From NCBI RefSeq assembly GCF_004361735.1, contig NZ_SNVV01000005.1, positions 62,001 to 126,000 on the forward strand: a DNA stretch of 64,000 nucleotides. Direction: 5' to 3'. The position numbers and the translations under genes were made by a program. Below are positions 35,585 through 44,097 of the stretch, piece by piece. Source of the stretch: Azoarcus indigens. GTDB taxonomy: Bacteria; Pseudomonadota; Gammaproteobacteria; Burkholderiales; Rhodocyclaceae. The notes below the pieces were generated by a model that worked only from the letters and a program-made list of their open reading frames with translations, was not told the DNA's origin and ran no database searches. The first letter of the stretch is position 1. Each line of letters starts with the position of its first letter.

Positions 35585-36561
35585 GCGCCGCGCCGGAGCG
35601 CCTGCCGGTCACCGTGCTCACCGGCTTCCTCGGCGCCGGCAAGACCACCCTGCTCAACCACCTGCTGCGCACTAGCGGCCGGCGCTACGCCGTCATCGTC
35701 AATGAGTACGGCGAGATCGGCATAGACGGCGAGCTGGTGGTCGGCGCCGAGGAAGAGGTGCTGGAACTCAACAACGGCTGCATCTGCTGCAAGGTGCGCG
35801 GCGACCTCATCCGGGTGGTCGGCGGCTTGCTCAAGCGCCGCGGCCGCTTCGACGGCATCCTGATCGAGACCACCGGCCTGGCCGACCCGGCGCCAGTGGT
35901 GCAGTCCTTCATGGCGGACGACGAGATCCGCCAGTCCGCGCGGGTGGATGGCGTGGTCTGCGTGGTCGATGCCCGCCACTTCCTCGCCAGCCTGGCGCGC
36001 ACCCGCGAGGCCGGCGTGCAGCTCGCCCACGCCAGCTGCGTGGTGGTGAACAAGGCCGAGCTGGCGGAGGCCGACACGCTGGCGGCGGTGGAGGCGGAGA
36101 TCGCCCGCCTCAACCCCGGCGCCAGCCTGCTGCGCAGCGTGGGCGGCGCGGTGCCGGCGGCGCAACTGCTGGACCAGGGCGCTTTCGAACTGCCGCGGCT
36201 GGCGCTGCCGGCCGGCGGCGAGCGCTACTACCGGGCGGTGGCGCCCGGCCGCCACAGCGCCGGGCTGGAGTGCGTGTCGGTGGTGCTGCAGCGGCCGCTG
36301 GAGCGCCAGCGCTTCCTCGGCTGGCTGCAGCGGCTGGTGGCCGAATGCGGCGACCGCCTGCTGCGCAGCAAGGGCATCGTCGCCCTCGCCGGCGCGGAGC
36401 GGCGCTTCGTCTTCCAGGGCGTGCACATGATGATGGACAGCGACTTCGACCGCCCCTGGCACAGCGGTGAGGCGCGCGACAGCCGGCTGGTGTTCATCGG
36501 CCACGACCTCGCCGGCCTGGCGCTGCAGGCCGGGCTGGACGCCTGTCAGGTGGCGGCATGA
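35581..36561 (+). CDS. CobW/COG0523-family metallochaperone GTPase
   Basis: A 326-residue G3E GTPase. P-loop GFLGAGKTT (15-23), metal-binding GCICC (66-70), ETTGLADP (96-103) and the base-recognition motif NKAE (157-160, where NKxD is usual) are present. The C-terminal CobW domain (about 225-320) includes SKGIVALAG and FQGVHMMMD. COG0523 proteins deliver Zn, Co, Fe or other metals to client enzymes. In this operon, with a nearby metal importer and diiron hydroxylase, a role in metal supply to the monooxygenase is a plausible inference. ATGA overlaps join it to both neighbours. Confidence 0.88.
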   Translation: MSAAPERLPVTVLTGFLGAGKTTLLNHLLRTSGRRYAVIVNEYGEIGIDGELVVGAEEEVLELNNGCICCKVRGDLIRVVGGLLKRRGRFDGILIETTGLADPAPVVQSFMADDEIRQSARVDGVVCVVDARHFLASLARTREAGVQLAHASCVVVNKAELAEADTLAAVEAEIARLNPGASLLRSVGGAVPAAQLLDQGAFELPRLALPAGGERYYRAVAPGRHSAGLECVSVVLQRPLERQRFLGWLQRLVAECGDRLLRSKGIVALAGAERRFVFQGVHMMMDSDFDRPWHSGEARDSRLVFIGHDLAGLALQAGLDACQVAA

Positions 36562-37640
36562 ACGCGCCCGCCGCAATGCCGCCGCTGCTGGAGCTGCTGG
36601 GCGAGCGCTGGCGGCTGGAGGTGCCGGTGGTGGCGCTGGCCTGGGCGCGCCGGGGAGGCCGGGTGGCCTTCGCCCTGGGCGACGGCGCGGTGGCGCTGGG
36701 CGGCCCGCTGCAGCCGCGCGGCGGTCGGCCGCCGGCGGTGCCGCGCGAGCTGCAGCGCGTTCCCGCCCATGAGGGCGCCTGCCTGGCGCTGGCGGCCGGC
36801 GCCGACGGCTGCTTCCTCAGCGGCGGCGACGATGGCCGCCTGCTGCGCATCCTGCCGCCGCGCGCCTACGCCGAGGAACTGGCGCGCCATCCCGGCGAGT
36901 GGCTGGACCGGGTCGCCGCCGGCGCCCGCGGCCTGCGCGCCTGTGCCAGCGGCAAGCGGGTGTGGCTGCAGGGGCCGGAGCTGGAGGACGAGGTGATCGA
37001 GCTGGCGCTGCCCAGCGGTGTCACCGCGCTGGCCTTCGATCCTGCTGGCGGCAGGCTGGCCATCGCCGGCCACGGCGGCGTTTCCCTGTGGTCGGCGGCG
37101 GACCGCTCGCTGCGCCGGCTGGACGCGCCCGGCTATCACCGCAGCCTGGCCTGGAGCGCAGACGGCCGCTTCCTCGCCAGCGGCCTGCAGGAGAACGCGG
37201 TGGGCTGCTGGCGGCTGGGCGACGGCCGCCATTTCCTGTTCGAAGGCCACGCCGGCCAGCCGCGCGGCCTCGCCTTCGCCGCCCGCGGCCATCTGCTCGC
37301 CGCCGGCGGCGGCCCCATGGTGGCCGGCTGGGATCTGGACCAGCGGCGGCCGGCCGCCGGCCGCATCGAGTTCGGCTACCCCAGCCGGGTGCCGGTCACC
37401 GCGCTGGCCTGGCATCCGGTGCGGGCGGTGGCGGCGGTGGGCTACCACAACGGCGCGGTGCTGCTGTGCCGGCCGGGCGGGCAGCACAGCAGCCTGTTCG
37501 TCAAAGGCTCGGGCGGCGGGCCGGTGGACGCGCTGGCCTGGGCGCCGGATGGCGGCGCGCTGGCGCTGGGCACGCAGCAGGGCGAGGCCGCGGTGGTGGC
37601 GGTACCGGCCGAAATCCTGACCATGGCCCGCGCGGCCTGA
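36558..37640 (+). CDS. WD40-repeat beta-propeller protein
   Basis: A 360-residue protein with repeated WD-like blades, for example VTALAFDPAGGRLAIAGHGG-VSLWS, HRSLAWSADGRFLASGLQENAVGCWRL and VTALAWHPVRAVAAVGYHNGAVLLC; six or seven blades can be counted. No signal peptide, so probably cytoplasmic. It overlaps the CobW gene by ATGA. CobW-WD40 neighbours occur in other proteobacteria near metal uptake genes, and the unrelated periplasmic propeller AztD is a zinc chaperone, but a metal role here is inference. Confidence 0.8.
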   Translation: MNAPAAMPPLLELLGERWRLEVPVVALAWARRGGRVAFALGDGAVALGGPLQPRGGRPPAVPRELQRVPAHEGACLALAAGADGCFLSGGDDGRLLRILPPRAYAEELARHPGEWLDRVAAGARGLRACASGKRVWLQGPELEDEVIELALPSGVTALAFDPAGGRLAIAGHGGVSLWSAADRSLRRLDAPGYHRSLAWSADGRFLASGLQENAVGCWRLGDGRHFLFEGHAGQPRGLAFAARGHLLAAGGGPMVAGWDLDQRRPAAGRIEFGYPSRVPVTALAWHPVRAVAAVGYHNGAVLLCRPGGQHSSLFVKGSGGGPVDALAWAPDGGALALGTQQGEAAVVAVPAEILTMARAA

Positions 37641-37700
37641 GGCGGTGCGGGCCGGACAAGACAACAAGTCACACCCATAAGAAACCAAGAGGAGACAGCG

Positions 37701-37913
37701 ATGGACAAGCAGACCTTCACCCCCGGCGCCCAGGACATGGCCGAAGCCGACGCCAAGGACGCCTTCTTCGAGCAGGTGGCGGCGATCTCGGAACAGATGA
37801 TCGCCGCCTACGGCCGCGACTTCGCCATGGGCGTGCTGCTGCTGGCGGCGCGCTACATCGCGCAGAACCGGCCGGCCGAGGCCGAGCCGCCGCAGATCGT
37901 CACCCAGCCCTGA
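37701..37913 (+). CDS. Small acidic protein of unknown function
   Basis: A 70-residue protein, MDKQTFTPGAQDMAEADAKDAFFEQ, then a helix ISEQMIAAYGRDFAMGVLLLAARYIAQNR. Charged ends and one amphipathic helix; no Cys or His cluster. An AGAGGAG ribosome site precedes the ATG. It lies 60 bp after the WD40 gene in the same operon. Not recognised. Confidence 0.6.
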   Translation: MDKQTFTPGAQDMAEADAKDAFFEQVAAISEQMIAAYGRDFAMGVLLLAARYIAQNRPAEAEPPQIVTQP

Positions 37914-38051
37914 GGACCGCACCCCGCGCAGCCGCGGGGCCGGCCGAGCACGGCGCGAACCGGGAGACAGCGCGCCGGCCCCGCAGAGGGCCGCGCCGCA
38001 TCGCGGGTGGCTACGCCTGCCCGCGCACGCCAACAGCTAGAGGAGTCGAAG

Positions 38052-39014
38052 ATGGCTATACACAGCCAAGGGGAAGTCATGCCCGGCGCGCGGCGCACGC
38101 TGGAGCCTGGCGGGGGATCGCCGGGCCGGCCGGCGGCGGGCGCGCTGGGCGCCGCAGCGCGTGCCGCCGGCCTGGCGGCGGGCCTGGCCGCGGCCAGCAG
38201 CGGTGCCTGGGCGCTGGAGATGGACGCCGGCGACGATACCGCGCTGCCGGAAGGCACCAATCTGGCGGTGCTCTACTACCAGCATGTGGAGCGCGACCGC
38301 CTCTATGTGGACGGCGACAAGGCGCCGGGCCGCAACAAGCTGGATTCGGACATCGGCATCGCCCGCTTCGTGCACTACACCAAGTTCGCCGGCATGACGA
38401 TCAACCCCCAGTTCCTGCTGCCCTTCGGCCGCATGCACCTGGGCGGCGACCTTTCCGGCAGCGCCAGCGGCGTCGGCGATCTCATCCTCGCCTCGGTGTT
38501 CTGGCTGGTGGAAAAGCCGGAGAGCAACACCTACTTCGCCATCACGCCCTACGTCTACCTGCCCACCGGCAACTACGACAAGAACGATGCCCTCAACCTC
38601 GGCGAGAACCGCTGGAAGGGCACGCTGCAGCTGGGCTACATCACCGGCCTCACCGACAAGCTGCTGCTCGACCTCTATGCCGACGTCACCGTGTTCGGCA
38701 ACAACAACGAGTACGGCCCCAACTCCGCCACGCTGAAGCAGGACCCGCTGTACCAGGTGCAGGGCTGGCTGCGCTACAAGCTCAGCGACGCCTGGGACGT
38801 GCGCGCCGGCTACTTCCACACCTGGGGCGGCGAAACCAAGGTGGATGGCGTATCCAGCGACGACCGCGTGCGCACCTCCAAGTACCAGGTGGGCACCGCC
38901 TGGTTCTACGAGCCTAAGGGTCAGCTGATCTTCACCTACGGCCAGGACGTGGCGGTGGAGAACGGCTTCCGCGAGCGCAGCCGGCTCAACTTCCGCTGGC
39001 TGAAACTGTTCTGA
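38052..39014 (+). CDS. Outer-membrane channel, meta-pathway phenol-degradation-like family
   Basis: A 320-residue protein. An atypical long leader (about 1-57) ends in AAASSGAWALE; the mature part is a beta-rich protein with alternating aromatic and polar residues (YTKFAGMTINPQFLLPFGRMHLGGD, YFAITPYVYLPTGNYDKND, GYFHTWGGETK) ending in RLNFRWLKLF. This matches the transporter family found in meta-cleavage phenol and alkane clusters, thought to let hydrophobic substrates cross the outer membrane. Last gene before the terminator at 39066, so part of the palindrome-B operon. Confidence 0.78.
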   Translation: MAIHSQGEVMPGARRTLEPGGGSPGRPAAGALGAAARAAGLAAGLAAASSGAWALEMDAGDDTALPEGTNLAVLYYQHVERDRLYVDGDKAPGRNKLDSDIGIARFVHYTKFAGMTINPQFLLPFGRMHLGGDLSGSASGVGDLILASVFWLVEKPESNTYFAITPYVYLPTGNYDKNDALNLGENRWKGTLQLGYITGLTDKLLLDLYADVTVFGNNNEYGPNSATLKQDPLYQVQGWLRYKLSDAWDVRAGYFHTWGGETKVDGVSSDDRVRTSKYQVGTAWFYEPKGQLIFTYGQDVAVENGFRERSRLNFRWLKLF

Positions 39015-39065
39015 GGCGAGCGCTGGCCGAGACGATCCCGTTCGCGCCCCGGGTGGGCGCCTGGT

Positions 39066-39094
39066 GCCGGGGCAGCCGCCCCGGCGCCCTTTTT
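39066..39094 (+). terminator. Terminator of the CobW operon
   Basis: GCCGGGGC-AGCC-GCCCCGGC forms an 8-bp stem, followed by GCCC and five T. It lies 52 bases after the outer-membrane gene. Confidence 0.8.
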
Positions 39095-39166
39095 CTTCCG
39101 CTTCCCTTTCCGCTTTTTTCCGCCACGGCCCCAGGGCGCCGCCGGCGCATGCCAAGGAGTTCCGCA

Positions 39167-39688
39167 ATGTCCCGACTCGCCGCTCTCTCGCTCAGCATCG
39201 GTCTGCTCGGCGGTTTCGCCACCTGGCTCTTCCTCACCGTGGGCGGGGTGCTCATCTGGGCCGCCTTCGTCGCCTGGGGCTGCTACTTCCAGGCCGGCGG
39301 CAACGCTCAGGCGCTGCGCAGCACCCTGGTGTGCAACACCTTCGGCGCCGCCGTGGCCTGGCTGGCCGCCATCGTCATCCTCGCCGTGCCGCTGGGCGAG
39401 CTGCTGACCCCGCCGGGCTGGGCGGCGGCGGTGGTGTTCGCCACCGCCTGGCTGGTGTGCATGGCCGCCGGCATTCCGGCGCTGGCCACCATCCCCGCCA
39501 GCTTCTACGGCTACGCCAGCGCCTTCGCCTTCCTGCTGCAGACGCCGGAGAAGATGAACCTGGCGGCGCTCACCAGCCCGGGGCTGGAGAACGCCTTCAT
39601 CGTCACCGCCCTGTCCATGGCCCTGGGCGCACTGTTCGGCTACGCCTCCGGCCGCCTGGGCGGGGCGTTGATGGCGCGGGCGGCCTGA
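39167..39688 (+). CDS. DUF1097 inner-membrane protein
   Basis: A 173-residue protein with five transmembrane helices (about 7-29, 31-50, 57-80, 90-112, 145-170) and the DUF1097 pattern FLTVGGVLIWAAFVAWGCYFQAGGN and GIPALATIPASFYGYASAFAFLL. AAGGAG precedes the ATG. The family (E. coli YcdZ) has no established substrate. It lies after the terminator of the CobW operon and before palindrome pair C, so its promoter is not obvious. Confidence 0.78.
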   Translation: MSRLAALSLSIGLLGGFATWLFLTVGGVLIWAAFVAWGCYFQAGGNAQALRSTLVCNTFGAAVAWLAAIVILAVPLGELLTPPGWAAAVVFATAWLVCMAAGIPALATIPASFYGYASAFAFLLQTPEKMNLAALTSPGLENAFIVTALSMALGALFGYASGRLGGALMARAA

Positions 39689-39714
39689 GGCGCGGCGCAT
39701 GGCTACCCGGCTGC

Positions 39715-39761
39715 GTCCCAGAATCGGTCAGCGCCGGCCGGCCGGCGTCCCAAAGCGGGAC
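39715..39761. promoter_or_regulatory. Palindrome pair C upstream of the metal ABC importer
   Basis: GTCCCA-GAA-TCGGTC (39715-39729) and GTCCCA-AAG-CGGGAC (39747-39761) have centres 32 bp apart. The best sigma-54 promoter candidate is at 39905-39920, which places these sites about 209 and 177 bp before the start, further than in the other units. Confidence 0.65.
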
Positions 39762-39904
39762 GCGGCAGCGGCCGGGGCGTGGCCGTTCTGGCTCGTGTCC
39801 GGGCTGCCCTGCAGCCTGCCCGCGGCCCCGCAAGCCCGGCGGCGCAAGGCGAAGGGGCGCTGGGTGATGTGAGCAGGGGCGCCGCGGCCATCGCGCCGCC
39901 GCCC

Positions 39905-39920
39905 TGGTCCGCCTCTTGCG
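39905..39920 (+). promoter_or_regulatory. Likely sigma-54 promoter of the metal ABC importer
   Basis: TGGTCC-GCCTC-TTGCG keeps GG and TTGC at exact spacing, but the -24 element is weaker than in the other promoters here. The start point would be near 39931, about 50 bases before the first gene. Confidence 0.55.
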
Positions 39921-39981
39921 ATGGCGGCGGAAAAACGTGGCCCGCCCGCTGGAGGCGAGTCCGACCGGAGGAGAGCCGAGC

Positions 39982-40965
39982 ATGCTGCGCTTGTGGTGCT
40001 GCGTCCTGTTCTGTCTGTCGCTGCTGGCGCCAGCCTGCCGTGCCGCGCCACCGCTGGAGGTGGTGACCACGCTGGCGCAGATCGCCGAGCCGCTGGGCTG
40101 GATCGCCGGCCCGCGCGCCCGCGTCAGCAGCCTGCTGGGGGCGGGCGTCGATCCCCATCTCTATCGCCCCACCCGCAGCGACGTCGCCCGCCTCGCCACG
40201 GCCGACCTGGTGTTCTACAACGGCCTGCACCTGGAAGCGCAGATGGAGGGCATGCTGCAGGCGCTGGCGGCGCGCAAGCCGGTGGTGGCGCTGGCGGACG
40301 GGGTGGAGGCCTCGCGGCTGCGCGGCGCCGGCGCATCACCCTCCGCCGCAGCGCGCGATCCCCACCTGTGGATGGACCCGGCGCTGTGGCGCAGCGCGCT
40401 GGAGCATGCGGTGGCAGCGCTGATCGCCGCCGATCCGGCCGGCGCCGAGGGCTACCGCAGCCGCGCCCGCGCTTACTTCCTGCGCCTGCAGCGGCTGCAG
40501 GCCTACGTCACCCGGGTGATGGCGACGGTGCCGGCGCAGTCGCGGGTGCTGGTCACCGCGCATGACGCCTTCGGCTACTTCGGCCGCGCCTTCGATCTGG
40601 AAGTGCTGGCCATCCAGGGCCTGAGCACCGAGAGCGAGGCCGGCCTGCGCCGCATCGAGGAGCTGGTGGAGGTGCTGGTCAGCCGCCGCATCGCCGCGGT
40701 GTTCGTCGAAAGCTCGGTGTCGCCGCGCAGCGTGCAGGCGCTGATAGACGGTGCCGCCGCCCGCGGCCACCGGGTGCGCATCGGCGGCGAGCTGTACTCG
40801 GATGCCATGGGGCCGCCCGGCGACTACACCGGCAGCTACCTGGGCATGCTGGATCACAACGCCTCCACCATCGCCCGCGCCCTGGGCGGCCGGGTGCCGG
40901 CCGGCGGCCTGCGTGGCGAACTGGCGGAAATGGCCGGCGCGGCGCCGCCGGCCGCCGCGCGCTGA
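39982..40965 (+). CDS. Metal ABC transporter substrate-binding protein (TroA/ZnuA family)
   Basis: A 327-residue periplasmic protein with a signal peptide (about 1-22, ACRAAP). Likely metal ligands at family positions are His59 (DPHLY), His128 (DPHLWMD), His194 (TAHDAFGYF) and Asp274 (YSDAMG). This His3-Asp set is that of TroA and ZnuA, so Zn or Mn/Fe are possible. The His-rich loop of high-affinity zinc ZnuA is absent. GGAGGAG precedes the ATG. First gene of an SBP-ATPase-permease-permease operon. Confidence 0.87.
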   Translation: MLRLWCCVLFCLSLLAPACRAAPPLEVVTTLAQIAEPLGWIAGPRARVSSLLGAGVDPHLYRPTRSDVARLATADLVFYNGLHLEAQMEGMLQALAARKPVVALADGVEASRLRGAGASPSAAARDPHLWMDPALWRSALEHAVAALIAADPAGAEGYRSRARAYFLRLQRLQAYVTRVMATVPAQSRVLVTAHDAFGYFGRAFDLEVLAIQGLSTESEAGLRRIEELVEVLVSRRIAAVFVESSVSPRSVQALIDGAAARGHRVRIGGELYSDAMGPPGDYTGSYLGMLDHNASTIARALGGRVPAGGLRGELAEMAGAAPPAAAR

Positions 40966-40980
40966 GCCGGAGCCCCGCCC

Positions 40981-41778
40981 ATGGTGGCCCTGCTCAAATT
41001 CAGCCCGCGCCGGCCGCCACCGCCGCCGCTGTCGCGCAGCCCGCTGGCGGTGCAGGGCCTCACCGTCGCCTATGGCGGCGAGCCGGTGCTGCGCGGGGTG
41101 GATTTCGTTGCGCCGGAGGCGGCGCTGGTGGCGGTGGTCGGCCCCAACGGCGCCGGCAAATCCACCTTCCTCAAGGCGGTGCTCGGCCTGCAGCCGCGGC
41201 TGGCCGGCCGCATCTCCTGTTACGGCTACCCGGTGGAGCGCCAGCGCCGCCTCATCGCCTACGTGCCCCAGCGCAGCAGCGTGGATTGGGATTTCCCTGC
41301 CTCGGCGCTGGACGTGGTGGCGATGGGCCTGTACCGCCGCATCGGCTGGTGCCGGCCGGTGGGCGCCCGCCACCGCGAACAGGCGCTGGCCTGCCTGGCG
41401 CAGGTGGGCATGGCCGACTTCGCCCGGCGCCAGATCGGCCAGCTCTCCGGCGGCCAGCAGCAGCGGGTCTTTCTCGCCCGCGCGCTGGCGCAGGACGCCC
41501 GCCTCTACCTGATGGACGAGCCTTTCGCCGGCGTGGATGCCGCCACCGAGCGCGCCATCATCGAGGTGCTGCGCAGCCTGCGGCAGCGCGGCCGCACCGT
41601 GCTGTGCGTGCACCACGACCTGCACACCGCGCCGGACTACTTCGAGCACCTGCTGCTGCTCTCCGGCCGGGTGGTGGCGGCCGGCGCCATGGCCGAGGCC
41701 TGTACCGCGGCGGCGCTGGAAGAGGCCTACGGCGTGCGCCTGCCGGCCGGCGGCGCGGCCGTGGGGCGCGCAGGCTAG
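40981..41778 (+). CDS. Metal ABC transporter ATPase
   Basis: A 265-residue ATPase. Walker A GPNGAGKST (residues 59-67), YVPQRSSVDWDFPASALDVVAMG (the Q-loop form of Mn/Fe/Zn importers), signature LSGGQQQR, Walker B LYLMDEP and the switch His in VHHDLHT. It starts 15 bp after the binding-protein gene. Confidence 0.92.
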   Translation: MVALLKFSPRRPPPPPLSRSPLAVQGLTVAYGGEPVLRGVDFVAPEAALVAVVGPNGAGKSTFLKAVLGLQPRLAGRISCYGYPVERQRRLIAYVPQRSSVDWDFPASALDVVAMGLYRRIGWCRPVGARHREQALACLAQVGMADFARRQIGQLSGGQQQRVFLARALAQDARLYLMDEPFAGVDAATERAIIEVLRSLRQRGRTVLCVHHDLHTAPDYFEHLLLLSGRVVAAGAMAEACTAAALEEAYGVRLPAGGAAVGRAG

Positions 41779-41801
41779 GGCGGGCGCGGCGGGAGATGAA
41801 C

Positions 41802-42701
41802 ATGACCGCCCGGCTCGTCGATCTCCTGCTGCTGCGCGCCGGCTACAACAGCGCGGTGGTGGTGGCCGGCGCCGCCGCGCTGGGGCTGGCGGCCGGCGTC
41901 GTCGGCAGCTTCGTGCTGCTGAGGCGACGGGTGCTGGTCAGCGACGCCATCGGCCATGCGGCGCTGCCGGGCGTGGCGCTGGCCTTCCTCGCCGGCGTGG
42001 CGCTCACCGGCAGCGGCCGCCATTTCGGCCTGTTGCTGCTGGGCGCCGTCGCCTCCGGCACGCTGGGGGTGCTGCTGGTGCAGGCGATACGCGACCACAC
42101 CCGGCTGCCGGAAGACAGTGCCATCGCCACCGTGCTCAGCCTGTTCTTCAGCGTCGGCGTGGTGCTGCTGTCCCACATCCAGACCCTGCCGGCCGGCGGG
42201 CAGGCCGGCCTCAACGCCTTGCTGCTCGGTTCGGCCGCCACCATGAGCCTGGACGAAGCCCGGCTGGTGGGCGGCGCGGCGCTGGCGGTGGTGGCGGCCT
42301 GCGCGCTGCTGACCAAGGAATTCGGCCTGCTGTGCTTCGACGCCGGCTACGCCGCCGCGCTGGGCTGGCCGGTGCGCCGGCTGGACTTGATGTTGTCCCT
42401 GCTGTTGCTGGCGGTGGTGGCGATAGGGCTGAAGACGGTGGGCCTGATCCTGATCGTCGCGCTGGTGGCGCTGCCGCCGGTGGCGGCGCGCTGCTGGACC
42501 GACCGACTGGGGCGGATGGCGGCGCTGTCCGGCGGTTTCGGCGCGCTGGCCGCCTGGCTGGGCGCGGCGGCTTCCTCGCTGTGGCCGCGGCTGCCCACCG
42601 GTGGCCTCATCGTGCTGGTGGCCGGCGGCCTGCTCATGCTCTCGCTGCTGTGCGGGCCGGCGCGCGGGCTGTCGGCGCGGCGGCGGAGCCGGCCGCCGTG
42701 A
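41802..42701 (+). CDS. Metal ABC transporter permease (first)
   Basis: A 299-residue ABC-3 permease with eight or nine transmembrane helices. VLLRRRVLVSDAIGHAALPGVALAF is the typical ABC-3 start, EDSAIATVLSLFFSVGVVLLS the coupling region and TVGLILIVALVALPPVAAR the conserved late helix. GGGAG is well spaced for the ATG at 41802; an ATG two codons earlier is possible. The stop overlaps the second permease start (GTGA). Confidence 0.88.
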   Translation: MTARLVDLLLLRAGYNSAVVVAGAAALGLAAGVVGSFVLLRRRVLVSDAIGHAALPGVALAFLAGVALTGSGRHFGLLLLGAVASGTLGVLLVQAIRDHTRLPEDSAIATVLSLFFSVGVVLLSHIQTLPAGGQAGLNALLLGSAATMSLDEARLVGGAALAVVAACALLTKEFGLLCFDAGYAAALGWPVRRLDLMLSLLLLAVVAIGLKTVGLILIVALVALPPVAARCWTDRLGRMAALSGGFGALAAWLGAAASSLWPRLPTGGLIVLVAGGLLMLSLLCGPARGLSARRRSRPP

Positions 42702-43678
42702 GCGCCACCGAAGCCTTCCTGAGCATAGACCTGCCGGCATTGCTGGCGGCGATGCTGGCGGCGCTGGCCTGCGCGCTGCCGGGCAACTTCCTGGTGCTGC
42801 GGCGGCAGGCGCTGATGGGCGACGCGATGTCGCATGTGGTGCTGCCGGGTATCGTCTGCGCCTATCTGGCGGTGGGGGACATCCTGCCGCTGGCGATGGT
42901 GGCCGGCGCGCTGGGCGCGGCGCTGCTGGCGGTGGCGCTGATCCACCTGCTGCAGCGCCTGGGGGGGCTGGAGCCGGGCGCGGCGATGGGCGTGGTGCTC
43001 ACCCTGATGTTCGCCGCCGGCCTGGTACTGCTGGAGCAGAGCGGCGCCAGCGGCGCCCACCTGGACGTGGAGCATGCGCTCTACGGCAACCTGGAAGGCA
43101 CGCTATGGCTGGGGCCGCGCCAGTGGGCGGACCTGCTGGACCCGGCCAGCTACCGCAACCTGCCGCGGGTGCTGGGCACGCTGGCGCTGGTGGCGGCGGC
43201 GATGGTGGTGCTGGCGGTGCTGTTCTTCAAGGAGCTGGCGGTGACCACCTTCGACCCCGGCTTCGCCGCCGGCCTGGGCATCTCCAGCCGGGCGATCAGC
43301 CTGGGCCTGCTGGGCATGACCGCGCTGGCGGCGGTGGCGGCCTTCGAGGCGGTGGGCTCCATCATCGTCATCGCCATGTTCGTCTGCCCGGCGGCCACCG
43401 CCCGCATGCTCACCGACCGCCTGTCGCGGCAGCTGTGGCTGAGCGCGTTTTTCGCCCTGCTGGCCGGTGCCGGCGGTTACTGGCTGGCGGCCTTCCTGCC
43501 GCCCTTCCTGGGCCATCCGCAGGCGCTCAACGCGGCCGGCATGGTCGGCGCTACGGCTGGCGGCATGCAGTGCGCCGCCATGCTGCTGGCGCCGCGCTAC
43601 GGCGTGCTGCCGCGGGCCTGGCGGGCACACTGGCGGAGGCAGGCGGCGACCGCCGCGGAGCGGGGGCGCGCGGGATGA
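42698..43678 (+). CDS. Metal ABC transporter permease (second)
   Basis: A 326-residue ABC-3 permease starting at GTG 42698 in a GTGA overlap. FLVLRRQALMGDAMSHVVLPGIV and AFEAVGSIIVIAMFVCPAATARMLTDRL are family motifs; about eight helices and a longer cytoplasmic loop (about 120-165). Two different permeases make this a TroABCD/SitABCD-type importer, a class that mostly moves Mn or Fe, rather than ZnuABC with one permease. Confidence 0.88.
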   Translation: MSATEAFLSIDLPALLAAMLAALACALPGNFLVLRRQALMGDAMSHVVLPGIVCAYLAVGDILPLAMVAGALGAALLAVALIHLLQRLGGLEPGAAMGVVLTLMFAAGLVLLEQSGASGAHLDVEHALYGNLEGTLWLGPRQWADLLDPASYRNLPRVLGTLALVAAAMVVLAVLFFKELAVTTFDPGFAAGLGISSRAISLGLLGMTALAAVAAFEAVGSIIVIAMFVCPAATARMLTDRLSRQLWLSAFFALLAGAGGYWLAAFLPPFLGHPQALNAAGMVGATAGGMQCAAMLLAPRYGVLPRAWRAHWRRQAATAAERGRAG

Positions 43679-43833
43679 GGATCGCCGTCGTGGCCGCGCC
43701 GTTTGCCGTGCCGCGCGGTGGCGCCGCAGCCCTTTCCGCCCTTCCTTTCGCGGCCGCCAGCCGCATTTCCGCCGCCGGTTTTTCCGCCCGTGCTTTCCGT
43801 TTCCCGGCAGCAGGAAAAGCCCGCTGGGCGCCC

Positions 43834-43848
43834 GTCCCAAAATCGGAC
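43834..43848. promoter_or_regulatory. Palindrome D upstream of prmA
   Basis: GTCCCA-AAA-TCGGAC, one clear site, about 141 bp before the start predicted from the sigma-54 promoter at 43956-43971. A weak second copy (GTCGCA-GAA-CACAAC, 43867-43881) lies 33 bp further in, at about -108. These positions match those of pair A. Confidence 0.68.
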
Positions 43849-43899
43849 GAGGCCCGTTGCGGCCGAGTCGCAGAACACAACATGCTGCAGTGCATGAAG

Positions 43900-43919
43900 C
43901 CGGCTTTTGGCCGGTTTTT
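43900..43919 (+). terminator. Terminator of the metal ABC operon
   Basis: CCGGC-TTTTG-GCCGG followed by five T. It lies about 220 bases after the second permease and upstream of the prm start point, so it insulates the two units. Confidence 0.65.
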
Positions 43920-43955
43920 CGCCGAAAAAGCCTGCAAAACGGCCCGGATGCGAGC

Positions 43956-43971
43956 TGGCACGCATGTCGCT
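43956..43971 (+). promoter_or_regulatory. Sigma-54 promoter of the prm operon
   Basis: TGGCAC-GCATG-TCGCT has a perfect -24 element and the invariant GC at the right spacing. The start point would be near 43982, about 116 bases before prmA. The 419-bp gap before prmA otherwise holds only palindrome D and the terminator at 43900. Confidence 0.8.
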
Positions 43972-44097
43972 AAAGAAGTTGCAGCTCGATCGGCGACGGT
44001 TGCGCGGGCCAGGGCGGCAGGAGGCTCCGGCGGCGATCGGCACGCTGCGCGTTCCCAGCGGACGCCCACACCAATACGAGAGTGAAAGGAGACTGGA

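Noticed and set aside
39982-43678. A ZnuABC zinc importer.
   Set aside because: Two different permeases and no His-rich loop in the binding protein fit the TroABCD/SitABCD class better; zinc cannot be fully excluded because the ligand set is His3-Asp.
43675-44085. A 136-codon frame starting at the end of the second permease and running through the prm promoter.
   Set aside because: It covers the palindrome, a terminator and the sigma-54 promoter, has no ribosome site and no recognisable sequence.
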